From Ferranicluibacter quercicola (GTDB lineage Bacteria > Pseudomonadota > Alphaproteobacteria > Rhizobiales > Rhizobiaceae), in assembly GCF_021168455.1 (NCBI RefSeq), contig NZ_JAJOZR010000008.1, forward strand, positions 124,001 through 188,000: a stretch of DNA of 64,000 nucleotides, written 5' to 3'. Each line of letters opens with the position of its first letter. Within the stretch, counting starts at the first letter, position 1. The position numbers and the translations under genes were made by a program. Of the stretch, positions 38,208 through 46,574 are shown piece by piece. The notes beneath the pieces are model-generated. The model did no database searches. It was not told the origin of the DNA and saw nothing but the letters and a program-made list of their open reading frames with translations.

Positions 38208-38471
38208 ATGAAAACGCAGGAAGATCTGGCGATCGCCGTTCGCCGCATGCAACAGCAATATGAAAGAGGCCGCATGGACCGCGATATCCTGCGGGGCTGG
38301 GTGCTCGGCCTTCCCTCCTATCCGCAGCCCCACGGCGCCGCGGTCGATGCCCTGAAAGCCTGGTTCGCGATCCGGCAGAGCGACGTCACGCCGGAGATCC
38401 GCGCGCGCGATCTCGACAGGCTGGCAGCCGTCGCGGATGCCTCGGCCGTCAGGATCCCGGACGGACTGTGA
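38208..38471 (+). CDS. Hypothetical protein
   Basis: 87-residue soluble protein starting MKTQEDLAIAVRRMQQQYER, with a charged helical N-terminus and DILRGWVLGLPSYPQPHGAA in the middle. I do not recognise the family. Codon use follows the high-GC pattern of the neighbours. GTG at 38193 is an alternative start; neither has an obvious ribosome site. It is not linked to a recognisable pathway by position. Confidence 0.5.
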   Translation: MKTQEDLAIAVRRMQQQYERGRMDRDILRGWVLGLPSYPQPHGAAVDALKAWFAIRQSDVTPEIRARDLDRLAAVADASAVRIPDGL

Positions 38472-38564
38472 CCCGCGTCTGACTTGAAGGACGTGTGCGG
38501 CAGGCTATGCTTTGCGCGGCGTTGCGGTGTAGAACGAGCAGAAGATCGAGAATGGCGAGGACCG

Positions 38565-38834
38565 ATGTCGAACGATAATGAACCGGAAATGGAGTATTCG
38601 GAGCTGTCCGGCGAGTTCACCGAAGACGGCGTGACCGTGCTGGTCGATATCTCGCGGCCGGCGGGTACGAATCTCGACTGGCAGATGCTGGTGCTGACGC
38701 AGGAAGAAGACGTGACCGAGTGGGAAGACCCCTTCCCGACCGACCGCGAAGCCTTCGACGAGTTTCTCGCGACCGTCGCCCGCGAAGGCATTCGCTCCTT
38801 CTTCGGAGACGAAGAGCCGCCGACGCTGCAGTGA
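38565..38834 (+). CDS. Small acidic hypothetical protein
   Basis: 89-residue, strongly acidic protein beginning MSNDNEPEMEYSELSGEFTE and containing GVTVLVDISRPAGTNLDWQM and EEDVTEWEDPFPTDREAFDE. No membrane segment or signal peptide. The predicted alpha/beta pattern and repeated acidic clusters suggest a small soluble regulatory or anti-restriction-like mimic, but this is speculation and no family is recognised. GGCGAGGA precedes ATG 38565. It is convergent with queC. Confidence 0.65.
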   Translation: MSNDNEPEMEYSELSGEFTEDGVTVLVDISRPAGTNLDWQMLVLTQEEDVTEWEDPFPTDREAFDEFLATVAREGIRSFFGDEEPPTLQ

Positions 38835-38892
38835 TCCGACCCGGGACCACGACGACGGAACGGCAAAGGCGGGTTCGCGCCCTTGCGACGTC

Positions 38893-39609
38893 TCAGCGGA
38901 CCTCTTGCGCCACGGAGCGCCCGACCCCGCAGGCCTCCCGCCAGAAATCGGCATCCTCGTAGAGCGTCGGGTCTTCGACGCCCGCGAGATGGAAGGCCTC
39001 GCGCCGCTCCACGCAGGTGCCGCACCGTCCGCAATGCACCGTGCCACCCTTGTAGCAGGACCATGTCCGCGCGAAGGGCGTGCCGTTGCCGGCGCCCTCC
39101 GTGACGATGTCGGCTTTCGTGCGCTCGACATAGGGGGCGTAAAGGTCGACCGAGGCATAGCCGTCCAGCGCGTGTGTCTGCATGGTCTGGAACGCGCGGA
39201 TGAAATCGGGCCGGCAATCGGGATAGATGAAGTGATCGCCGCCATGAACGGCGACGGCGACGGCATCGAGCGTCTGCGCGGCCGCAAGGCCGAAGGCGAT
39301 CGTCAGCATGATCGCATTGCGGTTCGGCACCACCGTCGTCTTCATCGTCTCCTGCGCATAATGCCCGTCCGGCACCGCGATATCGTCCGTCAGCGCCGAG
39401 CCGGTCAGATGCGCGCCGATCGGCCCGATGTCGATCAGATGGTGCGGCACGCCGAGCCTGTGCGCGGCCTCGGCCGCAAAGTCCAGCTCCCGGCGATGGC
39501 GCTGGCCGTAGTCGAAGGACAGGAGGCCGGCGAGATGACGGTCGCGCGCCACGTGATGGGCGAGCGTGACGGAGTCCAGTCCGCCGGAGCAGACGACGAG
39601 CGTTTTCAT
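38893..39609 (-). CDS. queC: 7-cyano-7-deazaguanine synthase QueC
   Basis: 238-residue ATP-dependent enzyme making preQ0 from 7-carboxy-7-deazaguanine in queuosine biosynthesis. The PP-loop ATP motif VVCSGGLDSVTLAHH is at residues 5-19. The C-terminal zinc site includes C...GGTVHCGRCGTCVERREAF. VVPNRNAIML and HGGDHFIYPDCRPDFI are QueC-typical. A preQ1-I riboswitch lies directly upstream and overlaps the ribosome site. No queD or queE is adjacent in the window. Confidence 0.97.
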   Translation of the reverse strand: MKTLVVCSGGLDSVTLAHHVARDRHLAGLLSFDYGQRHRRELDFAAEAAHRLGVPHHLIDIGPIGAHLTGSALTDDIAVPDGHYAQETMKTTVVPNRNAIMLTIAFGLAAAQTLDAVAVAVHGGDHFIYPDCRPDFIRAFQTMQTHALDGYASVDLYAPYVERTKADIVTEGAGNGTPFARTWSCYKGGTVHCGRCGTCVERREAFHLAGVEDPTLYEDADFWREACGVGRSVAQEVR

Positions 39610-39619
39610 GGAGAGCGTT

Positions 39620-39651
39620 CCCTTGTTTTGACCGGGTGGGCTGCGACCGGC
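39620..39651 (-). promoter_or_regulatory. preQ1-I riboswitch controlling queC translation
   Basis: The minus-strand RNA reads GCCGG-UCGCAGCCCAC-CCGGU, then CAAAACAAGGG. GCCGG and CCGGU form the five-pair stem P1. The loop CCC pairs with the 3' GGG as the H-type pseudoknot. UCGCAG and CAAAACAAGG are shared with the crystallised Thermoanaerobacter tengcongensis preQ1-I aptamer. The 3' AAGGGA is also the queC ribosome site, ending about 7 bases before the ATG, so preQ1 binding should block translation. Confidence 0.85.
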
Positions 39652-39825
39652 ATCGGATACGGCAGAACGGTGCCGTCCTTGAGGGCGAGACATTGCCGCA
39701 TTCTCCCGCGCGGATAAAGGGCCTCCGCGTTTTTGACAGTCCGGCATTCCCCCGGTTTTCCAGACGCCCGGTTTCAAAACCCGCGCCGTCTCGAGCCGAC
39801 GGCAATCCGGCGGCCGGCCCGCGTC

Positions 39826-41358
39826 TCACGCCGCGCTGGTCACGCGGTCCGCGGCGATGCGGTAGGAGATGGCTTCGGCGATGTGGATCCGGCCGACGGT
39901 CGGGCGGGCGTCGAGATCGGCCAGCGTGCGGGCGACCTTGAGGACGCGGTGATAGGCGCGGGCCGAAAAGGTCATCCGTTCCGCGACCTCGCGCAGGAGC
40001 TGCAGCCCGCCGGCATCGGGTTCGGCCAGCGTCTCGATCATCGAGGTGGTGCAGCGGGCGTTCGCGGTGATCTTCGGCATGCCGAAGGCGATGAAGCGGT
40101 CGGTCTGGATCGCCCGGGCATGGGCGACGCGGGCGGCGACGACCGCGCTGGTTTCGGCCGGCGCCGGGCGGATGAGATCGGCAGCGGACACGGCGGGCAC
40201 GGAAATGCGGATGTCGATCCGGTCCATCAGCGGGCCGGAGATGCGCGCCTGATAATCGCTGGTGCAGCGCGGGCCCCGCGCGCAGCTGTGCCCCGGCTCG
40301 CCCGCCATGCCGCAGCGGCAGGGGTTCATGGCGGCGACCAGCTGGATGGCGGCGGGATAGCTGATGCGGTGGTTGGCGCGCGCGATGATGCATTCGCCGG
40401 TCTCCAGCGGCTGGCGCAACGCGTCCAGCGCCTGCGGCGAAAATTCCGGGAACTCGTCGAGAAACAGTACGCCGTTATGGGCAAGCGACGCCTCGCCCGG
40501 CCGGGCGCGCAGACCGCCGCCGATCAGGGCCGCCATGGTGGCGGAGTGGTGCGGCGTGCGGAAGGGCCGGCGATCCGAGAGCTTGCCGCCCGCCAGCTGC
40601 CCGGCGATCGAGTGGATCATCGACACCTCGAGCAGCTCGCCCGGCGACAGCGGCGGCAGGATGGAGGGCAGGCGTGCGGCGAGCATCGACTTGCCCGAGC
40701 CGGGCGGGCCGACCATCAGCAGATTGTGGTTTCCGGCGGCGGCCACCTCCAGCGCGCGCTTGGCGCTTTCCTGCCCCTTGATGTCGGCGAGATCCGGCAG
40801 ATTGGCGGCCGTCGCGCGGATGGCCGGCTCCGGCCGGGTCAGCACCTGCGTGCCGCGGAAATGATTGGCGAGCGCGATCAGGCTGCGGGGCGCGAGAATG
40901 TCGATCTCGGAACCGGCCCAGGCGGCCTCCGGGCCGCTGTCGGCCGGGCAGATGAGGCCCTTGCCGATGGCGTTCGCACCGATGGCGGCAGGCAGCGCGC
41001 CGGCAACGGCCGCGATCGTGCCGTCGAGGTTCAGTTCGCCGATGACGACGTATTCGGCCAGCGCATCCGACGGAATCGCGCCGAGCGCCGCCATCAGCCC
41101 GAGCGCGATCGCAAGGTCGAAATGGCTGCCTTCCTTCGGCAGGTCGGCCGGCGCGAGATTGATCGTCACGCGTTTGGGCGGCAGGGAAAGGCCGGAGGCG
41201 TGGAGGGCCGCGTGCACCCGTTCCCGGCTTTCGGCCACCGCCTTGTCCGGCAGGCCGACGATCTGCACGCCGACCTTGCCGGGCGCCACCATCACCTGCA
41301 CATCGACCGGAACGCCCTCGATGCCCTGAAACGCCACCGTGCCGACCCGTGCCACCAT
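39826..41358 (-). CDS. yifB: YifB/ComM-family AAA+ ATPase (Mg-chelatase-like)
   Basis: 510-residue protein. The N-terminal ChlI-type domain starts MVARVGTVAFQGIEGVPVDV with VGLPDKAVAESRERVHAAL. The AAA+ core has Walker A MVGPPGSGKSMLA and Walker B GVLFLDEFPEF, and a zinc-finger-like cysteine cluster lies in NPCRCGMAGEPGHSC plus RCTSD. A C-terminal lid has MTFSARAYHRVLKVARTLAD. ComM homologues are hexameric helicases promoting branch migration during natural transformation; YifB in E. coli is poorly characterised. The gene is solitary here. Confidence 0.93.
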   Translation of the reverse strand: MVARVGTVAFQGIEGVPVDVQVMVAPGKVGVQIVGLPDKAVAESRERVHAALHASGLSLPPKRVTINLAPADLPKEGSHFDLAIALGLMAALGAIPSDALAEYVVIGELNLDGTIAAVAGALPAAIGANAIGKGLICPADSGPEAAWAGSEIDILAPRSLIALANHFRGTQVLTRPEPAIRATAANLPDLADIKGQESAKRALEVAAAGNHNLLMVGPPGSGKSMLAARLPSILPPLSPGELLEVSMIHSIAGQLAGGKLSDRRPFRTPHHSATMAALIGGGLRARPGEASLAHNGVLFLDEFPEFSPQALDALRQPLETGECIIARANHRISYPAAIQLVAAMNPCRCGMAGEPGHSCARGPRCTSDYQARISGPLMDRIDIRISVPAVSAADLIRPAPAETSAVVAARVAHARAIQTDRFIAFGMPKITANARCTTSMIETLAEPDAGGLQLLREVAERMTFSARAYHRVLKVARTLADLDARPTVGRIHIAEAISYRIAADRVTSAA

Positions 41359-41497
41359 ATTCCCGCCACTCCGACCGATGCGCTTATGAGACTTTCCTCA
41401 CATTACACGGCAGCCGGAATAAAACAAGAACATTGGCGGAACGATTACAATCGACCATGTCGGCAAGGTTGTAAACATCACAACCCGGCCGGATTTT

Positions 41498-42457
41498 TCA
41501 GCCGCGCTTGCGCTCGATCGCATCCCAGAGAAGGCTCGCGATATCGGCACCGCCGAATGTCTTCACCTCGCGGATGCCGGTCGGGGAGGTCACGTTGATC
41601 TCGGTCATGACGTCGCCGATGACGTCGATGCCGACCAGCAGGAAGCCGCGTTCGCGCAAGGCCGGGCCGATGCGGGCGCAGATCTCCCTCTCGCGCGCCG
41701 TCAGCTCCGTCGGCTCGGGCTTGCCGCCCGCATGCATGTTGGAGCGGGCATCGTGCTCGGCCGGCACGCGGTTGATGGCGCCGACGGGCTCGCCGTCGAC
41801 GAGGATGATGCGCTTGTCGCCCTTGCGCACGGCCGGCAGGTATTCCTGCGCGATGAAGGGCTCGCGGAACATCTGCCCGAACATTTCGAGCAGCGAGGAC
41901 ATGTTGCGGTCGTCGCGGGTGGCGTGGAACACGCCCGCACCCCCGTTGCCGTAGAGCGGCTTCAGGATGATGTCGCCCATTTCTTCACGGAATTTGGCGA
42001 TTTCGGCCGGGTCGCGGGTGATCAGCGTCTTCGGCATCAGATCGGGAAATTCGGTGACGAAGATCTTTTCCGGTGAGTTGCGCACCCAGGCGGGGTCGTT
42101 CACCACCAGCGTTTTCGGGTGAATGCGCTCCAGAAGATGGGTCGAGGTGATATAGGCCATGTCGAAGGGCGGATCCTGACGCAGGAGCACCACATCCATG
42201 GTGGAGAGATCGAGCCGCTCAGGCTCGCCGAGCGTGAAATGATCGCCCTTCACGTCGCGCAGCGTCATCTGCTGCGCCGTGGCATAGACCTGCCCGTCGC
42301 GCAGCGACAGCCGGTCCGGCGTGTAGTGAAACAGCCGGTAGCCGCGGTTCTGCGCCTCCAGGCTCATCGCAAAGGTCGAATCGCCCGCGATATTGATGGT
42401 GGAGACGTGGTCCATCTGAACCGCGACGTTCCGGAGTGCCGTTCTGCTGGCTGCCAT
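41498..42457 (-). CDS. gshB: Glutathione synthetase
   Basis: 319-residue ATP-grasp enzyme joining gamma-glutamylcysteine and glycine. The N-terminal substrate domain has INIAGDSTFAMSLEAQNRGY and VVLLRQDPPFDMAYITSTHL. The ATP-grasp part has DIILKPLYGNGGAGVFH and ends FLLVGIDVIGDVMTEINVTSPTG. Length matches E. coli GshB (316). The chosen ATG gives about 16 extra residues before the conserved MDHVSTINIAGDS; a start at that internal ATG is possible. Confidence 0.96.
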   Translation of the reverse strand: MAASRTALRNVAVQMDHVSTINIAGDSTFAMSLEAQNRGYRLFHYTPDRLSLRDGQVYATAQQMTLRDVKGDHFTLGEPERLDLSTMDVVLLRQDPPFDMAYITSTHLLERIHPKTLVVNDPAWVRNSPEKIFVTEFPDLMPKTLITRDPAEIAKFREEMGDIILKPLYGNGGAGVFHATRDDRNMSSLLEMFGQMFREPFIAQEYLPAVRKGDKRIILVDGEPVGAINRVPAEHDARSNMHAGGKPEPTELTAREREICARIGPALRERGFLLVGIDVIGDVMTEINVTSPTGIREVKTFGGADIASLLWDAIERKRG

Positions 42458-42586
42458 TGTCTTCCCCTGCCGATCGACCCGCCGCGTCTCCGGCGGGCCT
42501 CATGACGTAGGACGGGACGCGCCCGAACGCAACGGCAGACCGCCCTGCGGCTGAGCGAAAGTCGCGCGGCCGCCCGACGAACCCGA

Positions 42587-43138
42587 TCAGGCGGCGAGGG
42601 CCGCCTTGGGCGCTTCGCCGCGCAGCATGTCGCGCAGGCGATAGGCCATGACGACGGGTTCGGGGAATTTCTTGCGGCAGAAGGCGATCTTGCGGACATA
42701 GGTCTCGATGCGCCAGTTGGCCCAGGTGCCGCCGTTGAAGAAGCCGATATCGCCGGCACGCAGCACCGTCTCGGTGCCGTCCTCGGCCGTCACATGCACC
42801 TCGCCTTCGAGGATGACGACCGTTTCGTCCCAGCCGAAATACCAGTTGAATTCGCCGGCCGTGCAATCCCACATGGCGGTGACGGCGGCATCGTCGTGGC
42901 TGCGCGAATGCTCGGCCAGACGCGCAACCGGCGCACCCGCGACGATCCAGTCGGGATTGATCGGGGAAGGCAGCATGGGCAGGTCCATGGCCGGCGACGC
43001 GATCATTGCCTGGCGGCGGCCTGCGGCCTGTCTGCTCAGCTGCTTGCCCGCCTCTTTCGGGCCGGCAAGCCTCGGCGCAAGCGGCGTCACCCGCACCGCA
43101 ACCGCCATCAATTCCGCAAAAAGCATCTTCAGCGCCAT
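42587..43138 (-). CDS. Cupin domain protein (DUF861/EutQ-like)
   Basis: 183-residue protein whose last 110 residues are a single cupin barrel: TAGEFNWYFGWDETVVILEG and AGDIGFFNGGTWANWRIETYVRK follow the DUF861 pattern (W-D-x-T-x-G-x-F and E-x-V-x-x-L-x-G). The first about 45 residues form a hydrophobic then basic stretch (LKMLFAELMAVAVRVTPLA) of unclear role, perhaps a membrane-associated helix. GGGGGA precedes ATG 43138. The substrate is unknown. Confidence 0.8.
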   Translation of the reverse strand: MALKMLFAELMAVAVRVTPLAPRLAGPKEAGKQLSRQAAGRRQAMIASPAMDLPMLPSPINPDWIVAGAPVARLAEHSRSHDDAAVTAMWDCTAGEFNWYFGWDETVVILEGEVHVTAEDGTETVLRAGDIGFFNGGTWANWRIETYVRKIAFCRKKFPEPVVMAYRLRDMLRGEAPKAALAA

Positions 43139-43293
43139 GTCGTCCCCCGGCAAAAAATCTGTTCCGGACAGGACGGTAGCGAAAAGACGGAAAGACAGCG
43201 TTGAAGCGATCGCTACCATTTGAGCGATCGTCGCATTGCCGGCCGTTCCCGATGCCTGAGCGTCGTCAATTTGCCGCATGTCGGTGGCCTAAC

Positions 43294-43335
43294 GATGCGG
43301 CATCTTCACGAGAAGATGCGGCATCTTCACAAGGA
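43294..43335. repeat. Two 21-bp direct repeats before a secreted-protein gene
   Basis: GATGCGGCATCTTCACGAGA+A at 43294-43314 is followed at once by GATGCGGCATCTTCACAAGG+A at 43315-43335. The junction also forms a perfect palindrome GAAGATGC-G-GCATCTTC at 43312-43328. The second unit contains the ribosome site AAGGA of the gene starting at 43342. Confidence 0.7.
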
Positions 43336-43341
43336 CGTTCC

Positions 43342-43848
43342 ATGCCCCATCGCGCCTTTGTCTCCCTCGCCCTTTCCGCCGCCCTTCTGGCCGGAAGCTT
43401 CGCCGTTCCACACGCAGCACTCGCGCAGGACGTGCCCTATGTCGACGATCGGTCGGACGGGGCAAAGCTCGTCCGCTCGCTCTACAATGCCATCGCGCGC
43501 AAGGAATATGCCCGCGCCTATGCCTATTTCGGCGACAAGCCCCCGGCCGGCGACTATGCGAGCTTCGTGCTGGGCTACAAAAACACGGTCGATGTCGAGG
43601 TGAAGACCGGCGTCGTGACGCAGGAGGGTGCAGCCGGCAGCCTCTACGCGCCGGTGCCCGTGGCGGTGCGCTCGGTGGACAAGGACGGAAAGGAGCGCGT
43701 CTTTGCCGGCTGCTACGTGACGCGCATCGTCAATGCCGCCATCCAGGAACCGCCGTTCACGCCGCTGCACATCGAGCGCGCCGAACTCGGCGAGGTGAAG
43801 ACGCCCTTTGCCGAGGCGGTCCCGAAGGTCTGCCATTCCCCGTCGTAA
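43342..43848 (+). CDS. Secreted protein of unknown function
   Basis: 168-residue exported protein. Signal peptide: MPHRAFVSLALSAALLAGSF then AVPHAALAQ, cleavage expected before DVPYVDD at about residue 30. The mature part contains SLYNAIARKEYARAYAYFGD and YASFVLGYKNTVDVEVKTGV, resembling NTF2/DUF-type periplasmic proteins, with two cysteines (FAGCYV and PKVCHS) that could form a disulfide. I do not recognise a specific family. AAGGACG before ATG 43342 fixes the start. Confidence 0.75.
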   Translation: MPHRAFVSLALSAALLAGSFAVPHAALAQDVPYVDDRSDGAKLVRSLYNAIARKEYARAYAYFGDKPPAGDYASFVLGYKNTVDVEVKTGVVTQEGAAGSLYAPVPVAVRSVDKDGKERVFAGCYVTRIVNAAIQEPPFTPLHIERAELGEVKTPFAEAVPKVCHSPS

Positions 43849-43855
43849 GAGCAAA

Positions 43856-43909
43856 TCCAGCAAAAGTGCGACGCGGTTCTGCGTCCGGAGTTGCGTGAAA
43901 AGAGACCAG
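43856..43909. repeat. Dispersed Rhizobiales intergenic sequence (tentative)
   Basis: The stretch with AAAAGTGCGACGCGGTTCTG then CGTCCGGAGTTGCGTGAAAA resembles a short sequence found between genes in many Rhizobiales. It lies between convergent genes. Only one copy is in the window, so the assignment rests on memory of similar sequences. Confidence 0.4.
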
Positions 43910-43920
43910 ACCGTCCCGGA

Positions 43921-44865
43921 TCAAGGCCCCGCGCGGCGGCGCTCCAGAAACTGGCGGCGCTCGAATAGCACGACCACGACGAGCGCCATCAGGAAGGGGA
44001 TGACGAGGTAGAACAGCCGGAAGATGACGAGGGCGGCCAGCACCGAGGCCGCATCGATCTCCGGCAGGGCCGCGATGAAGATCAGCTCGAGCACGCCGAT
44101 GCCGCCCGGGGCGTGTGACAGGAGGGCGGCCGAGAACGAGGCGAGGAACACGCCGAGCACCACCATATAGCCCGGATTTCCCGCCTCCGGCAGCGCGAAA
44201 TAGATGATGGCGGCAGCCCCGATCAGCTCGACCGGCGCGATCAGCAATTGCCGCACCGCCAGCGTCGGCCGCGGATATTCCAGATGGAACCACCGCGTGC
44301 GGATGGGCCTGAAGCCGATGAGACTTCCCAGGAGGTAGAGGCCGATCAGCGCGAGAATGACGATCGCCGTGGAGATCGAGGCGCCGAGCGGGATGACGTC
44401 CGAGAAGCGATCGACGATCTCCGGCTCGATCAGAAGCACGATCGCCGACAGCGTCAGCGTGCCCAGCGCGAAGGTCAGCGAGCAGAAGGCAACGAGAATG
44501 CCGGTTTCGCTGACGCTCAGGCCCTTCGACCCATAGGCCCGGTAGCGCACGACGGCGCCCGAGAAGACCGAGGCCCCGATGGTGTGCGACAGGGCATAGG
44601 CGGTGAACGAGCAGACGGTGATGAAGGTCAGCGACAGGCGCCGGCCGAGATGTTCGAGCGCCAGATGGTCGTAGGCCGCAAGCGCCGCATAGGCCACCAG
44701 CGTGGCCCCGGCCGCCAGCAGCCAGCTTTTCAGCGGCACGGCCTGGAAGCTCGTCAGGAAGTCGTCGAGCGAAAGCCCCCGCAGCTCGTGGTAAAGGCCG
44801 TAGAGCGAAAACAGGATGGCCGCCAGCCCGACGGCCGGCCAGATCAGGGCGCGGATCGTCTTCAT
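43921..44865 (-). CDS. Lysylphosphatidylglycerol synthase-like membrane protein (YbhN/UPF0104)
   Basis: 314-residue integral membrane protein with about eight helices, starting MKTIRALIWPAVGLAAILFS. It contains the family loop HTIGASVFSGAVVRYRAYGS and the C-terminal HAPGGIGVLELIFIAAL. It corresponds to the flippase half of MprF without its lysyl-transferase domain, so it may translocate or bind lipids rather than modify them. There is no sign of a partner gene. Confidence 0.88.
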   Translation of the reverse strand: MKTIRALIWPAVGLAAILFSLYGLYHELRGLSLDDFLTSFQAVPLKSWLLAAGATLVAYAALAAYDHLALEHLGRRLSLTFITVCSFTAYALSHTIGASVFSGAVVRYRAYGSKGLSVSETGILVAFCSLTFALGTLTLSAIVLLIEPEIVDRFSDVIPLGASISTAIVILALIGLYLLGSLIGFRPIRTRWFHLEYPRPTLAVRQLLIAPVELIGAAAIIYFALPEAGNPGYMVVLGVFLASFSAALLSHAPGGIGVLELIFIAALPEIDAASVLAALVIFRLFYLVIPFLMALVVVVLFERRQFLERRRAGP

Positions 44866-45006
44866 GCAGGTCTTTTTCGGTCCGGCGGAGGCAGTCTCGA
44901 CGTCATATGGGTCATGAGACCATCGCCACCCGGCCGGGTCAAGGGCGTCCCGGCCGGCGGCGCCTTCACAAAATCTTGAGATTTCAACGTGTCAGCGCCG
45001 CATTTC

Positions 45007-45041
45007 GAATCTGTCCGGTTCATTCTGAACCGGACAGATTC
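45007..45041. repeat. Perfect 16-bp inverted repeat
   Basis: GAATCTGTCCGGTTCA, loop TTC, and the exact complement TGAACCGGACAGATTC. It lies 64 bases past the M20 dipeptidase stop. The plus strand continues GGTTTTCTTTG, but no plus-strand gene leads into it. Its core CTGTCCGGTT equals ten bases of the IS end at 2543. Confidence 0.85.
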
Positions 45042-45104
45042 TGGTTTTCTTTGATTTCGTCTGTCTTGTCGGGATAACCGGTTTCCACTTGTCCCTGACA
45101 AACG

Positions 45105-46511
45105 CTAGCGAGCGGCCGCCAGCGCGTCGAGGATGCGCACCCAGGAGCGGATGCCCTTGTGGAAGGACTGGAGGTCGTATTTCTCGTTGGGCGAGTGGAT
45201 GCGGTCGTCGGACAGGCCGAAGCCGACCAGCAGCGATTCCATGCCCAGCATCTTCTGGAAATCGCCGACGATCGGAATGGAGCCGCCCATGCCGATGATG
45301 ACCGCGGCCTTCGGCCACTCCTCCGACAGCGCCGATTTCGCCGTGTTGAGGAGCGACGAATCATACGGCAGCTGGATGGCCGGCGAGCCGCCATGCTCGT
45401 GGAATTCCACCGAGCAATCGTCCGGAATGCGGGCGCGGACGTAATCGCGGAAGGCCGCGCGGATCGCATCGGGGTTCTGCTGGCCGACGAGGCGGAAGGA
45501 GATCTTCGCCGACGCCTTTGCGGCGATCACGGTCTTGAAGCCCTCGCCCGTGTAGCCGCCGGTGATACCGTTGACCTCGGCCGTCGGGCGCGCCCAGATG
45601 AGTTCGAGGACCGAGCGGCCCTGCTCGCCCGAGGGGATGGCAAGGCCGATCTCGCCCAGCATCTTCTCCGCCGTCTGGCCGAGCGTTTCCCAGGCGGCCT
45701 TGATCTGCGTCGGCGTCTCCTCGACGCCGTCATAGAAGCCGTCAAGCGTCACGCGGCCGGTCTCGTCGTGAAGGCCGGCGAGAATGCGCGACAGGATGTG
45801 GATCGGATTGGCGGCAGCGCCGCCGAACATGCCGGAATGCAGGTCGCGGTCGGCGGCGGTCACCACCACCTCCTCGCCCACGAGGCCGCGCAGGCCGGCC
45901 GCGATGGCCGGCGTCTCGCCGTCCCACATGCCGGTGTCGCAGACCAGCGCATAGTCGGCTGTCAATTCCTCGGCGTTCGCGGTCAGGAAGGGTTTCAGCG
46001 ACGGCGAGCCGGATTCCTCCTCGCCCTCGAACAGCACCGTGACGCGGCACGGCAGGCTGCCATGGGTTTCCTTATAGGCGCGGCAGGCCTCGACGAAGGT
46101 CATCAGCTGGCCCTTGTCGTCGGAGGTGCCGCGGCCGGTGATGACCTTGCGGCCAGGGGTGCGGCCAGGCGACAGCTCGCGCACGGACGGGGTGAAGGGG
46201 TCGGTTTCCCAGAGCGACAGCGGATCGACCGGCTGGACGTCGTAATGACCGTAGAACAGCACGTGCGGCGCATCCGGGGTGGCACCGTCGTGATGCGCGA
46301 CGACCATGGGATGGCCGGGCGTATCGCGCACCGAGGCCGTGAAGCCGAGGCCCTGAAGGTCCGCGACCAGCCATTCCGCCGCCGTGCGGCAGGCGTCCTT
46401 ATAGGCCGGATCGGTCGAGATGGAGGGAATGCGCACGAGGTCGAAGAGCCGTTCGAGGCTGGCGTCGAGATTGGCGTCGGCCTTAGCGAGAACGCCGGTG
46501 ATATCGGTCAT
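45105..46511 (-). CDS. M20 family metallo-dipeptidase
   Basis: 468-residue zinc peptidase of the M20/ArgE-CNDP group. Metal and catalytic motifs in order: FYGHYDVQPVDP (His and Asp), GRGTSDDKGQLMTF (bridging Asp), FEGEEESGSPSLKPF (general-base Glu), DTGMWDG and a late histidine in DDRIHSPNEKYDLQSF. The dimerisation domain in the middle contains DLHSGMFGGAAANPIH. It probably hydrolyses dipeptides or N-acyl amino acids in the cytosol. The start at 46511 is preferred over a 20-residue extension. Confidence 0.93.
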   Translation of the reverse strand: MTDITGVLAKADANLDASLERLFDLVRIPSISTDPAYKDACRTAAEWLVADLQGLGFTASVRDTPGHPMVVAHHDGATPDAPHVLFYGHYDVQPVDPLSLWETDPFTPSVRELSPGRTPGRKVITGRGTSDDKGQLMTFVEACRAYKETHGSLPCRVTVLFEGEEESGSPSLKPFLTANAEELTADYALVCDTGMWDGETPAIAAGLRGLVGEEVVVTAADRDLHSGMFGGAAANPIHILSRILAGLHDETGRVTLDGFYDGVEETPTQIKAAWETLGQTAEKMLGEIGLAIPSGEQGRSVLELIWARPTAEVNGITGGYTGEGFKTVIAAKASAKISFRLVGQQNPDAIRAAFRDYVRARIPDDCSVEFHEHGGSPAIQLPYDSSLLNTAKSALSEEWPKAAVIIGMGGSIPIVGDFQKMLGMESLLVGFGLSDDRIHSPNEKYDLQSFHKGIRSWVRILDALAAAR

Positions 46512-46574
46512 GGCAATGCTCCTTGATGTCGGCGCGACCCTACTCAAAAATTCGGGCTTGGGAAGACCCACCCG

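Noticed and set aside
43294..43335. Possible mini CRISPR array
   Set aside because: Only two directly adjacent units with no spacer and no cas genes.
44866..45006. Possible promoter for a plus-strand gene leading into the 45007 hairpin
   Set aside because: No plus-strand coding sequence is present between 44866 and 45104.
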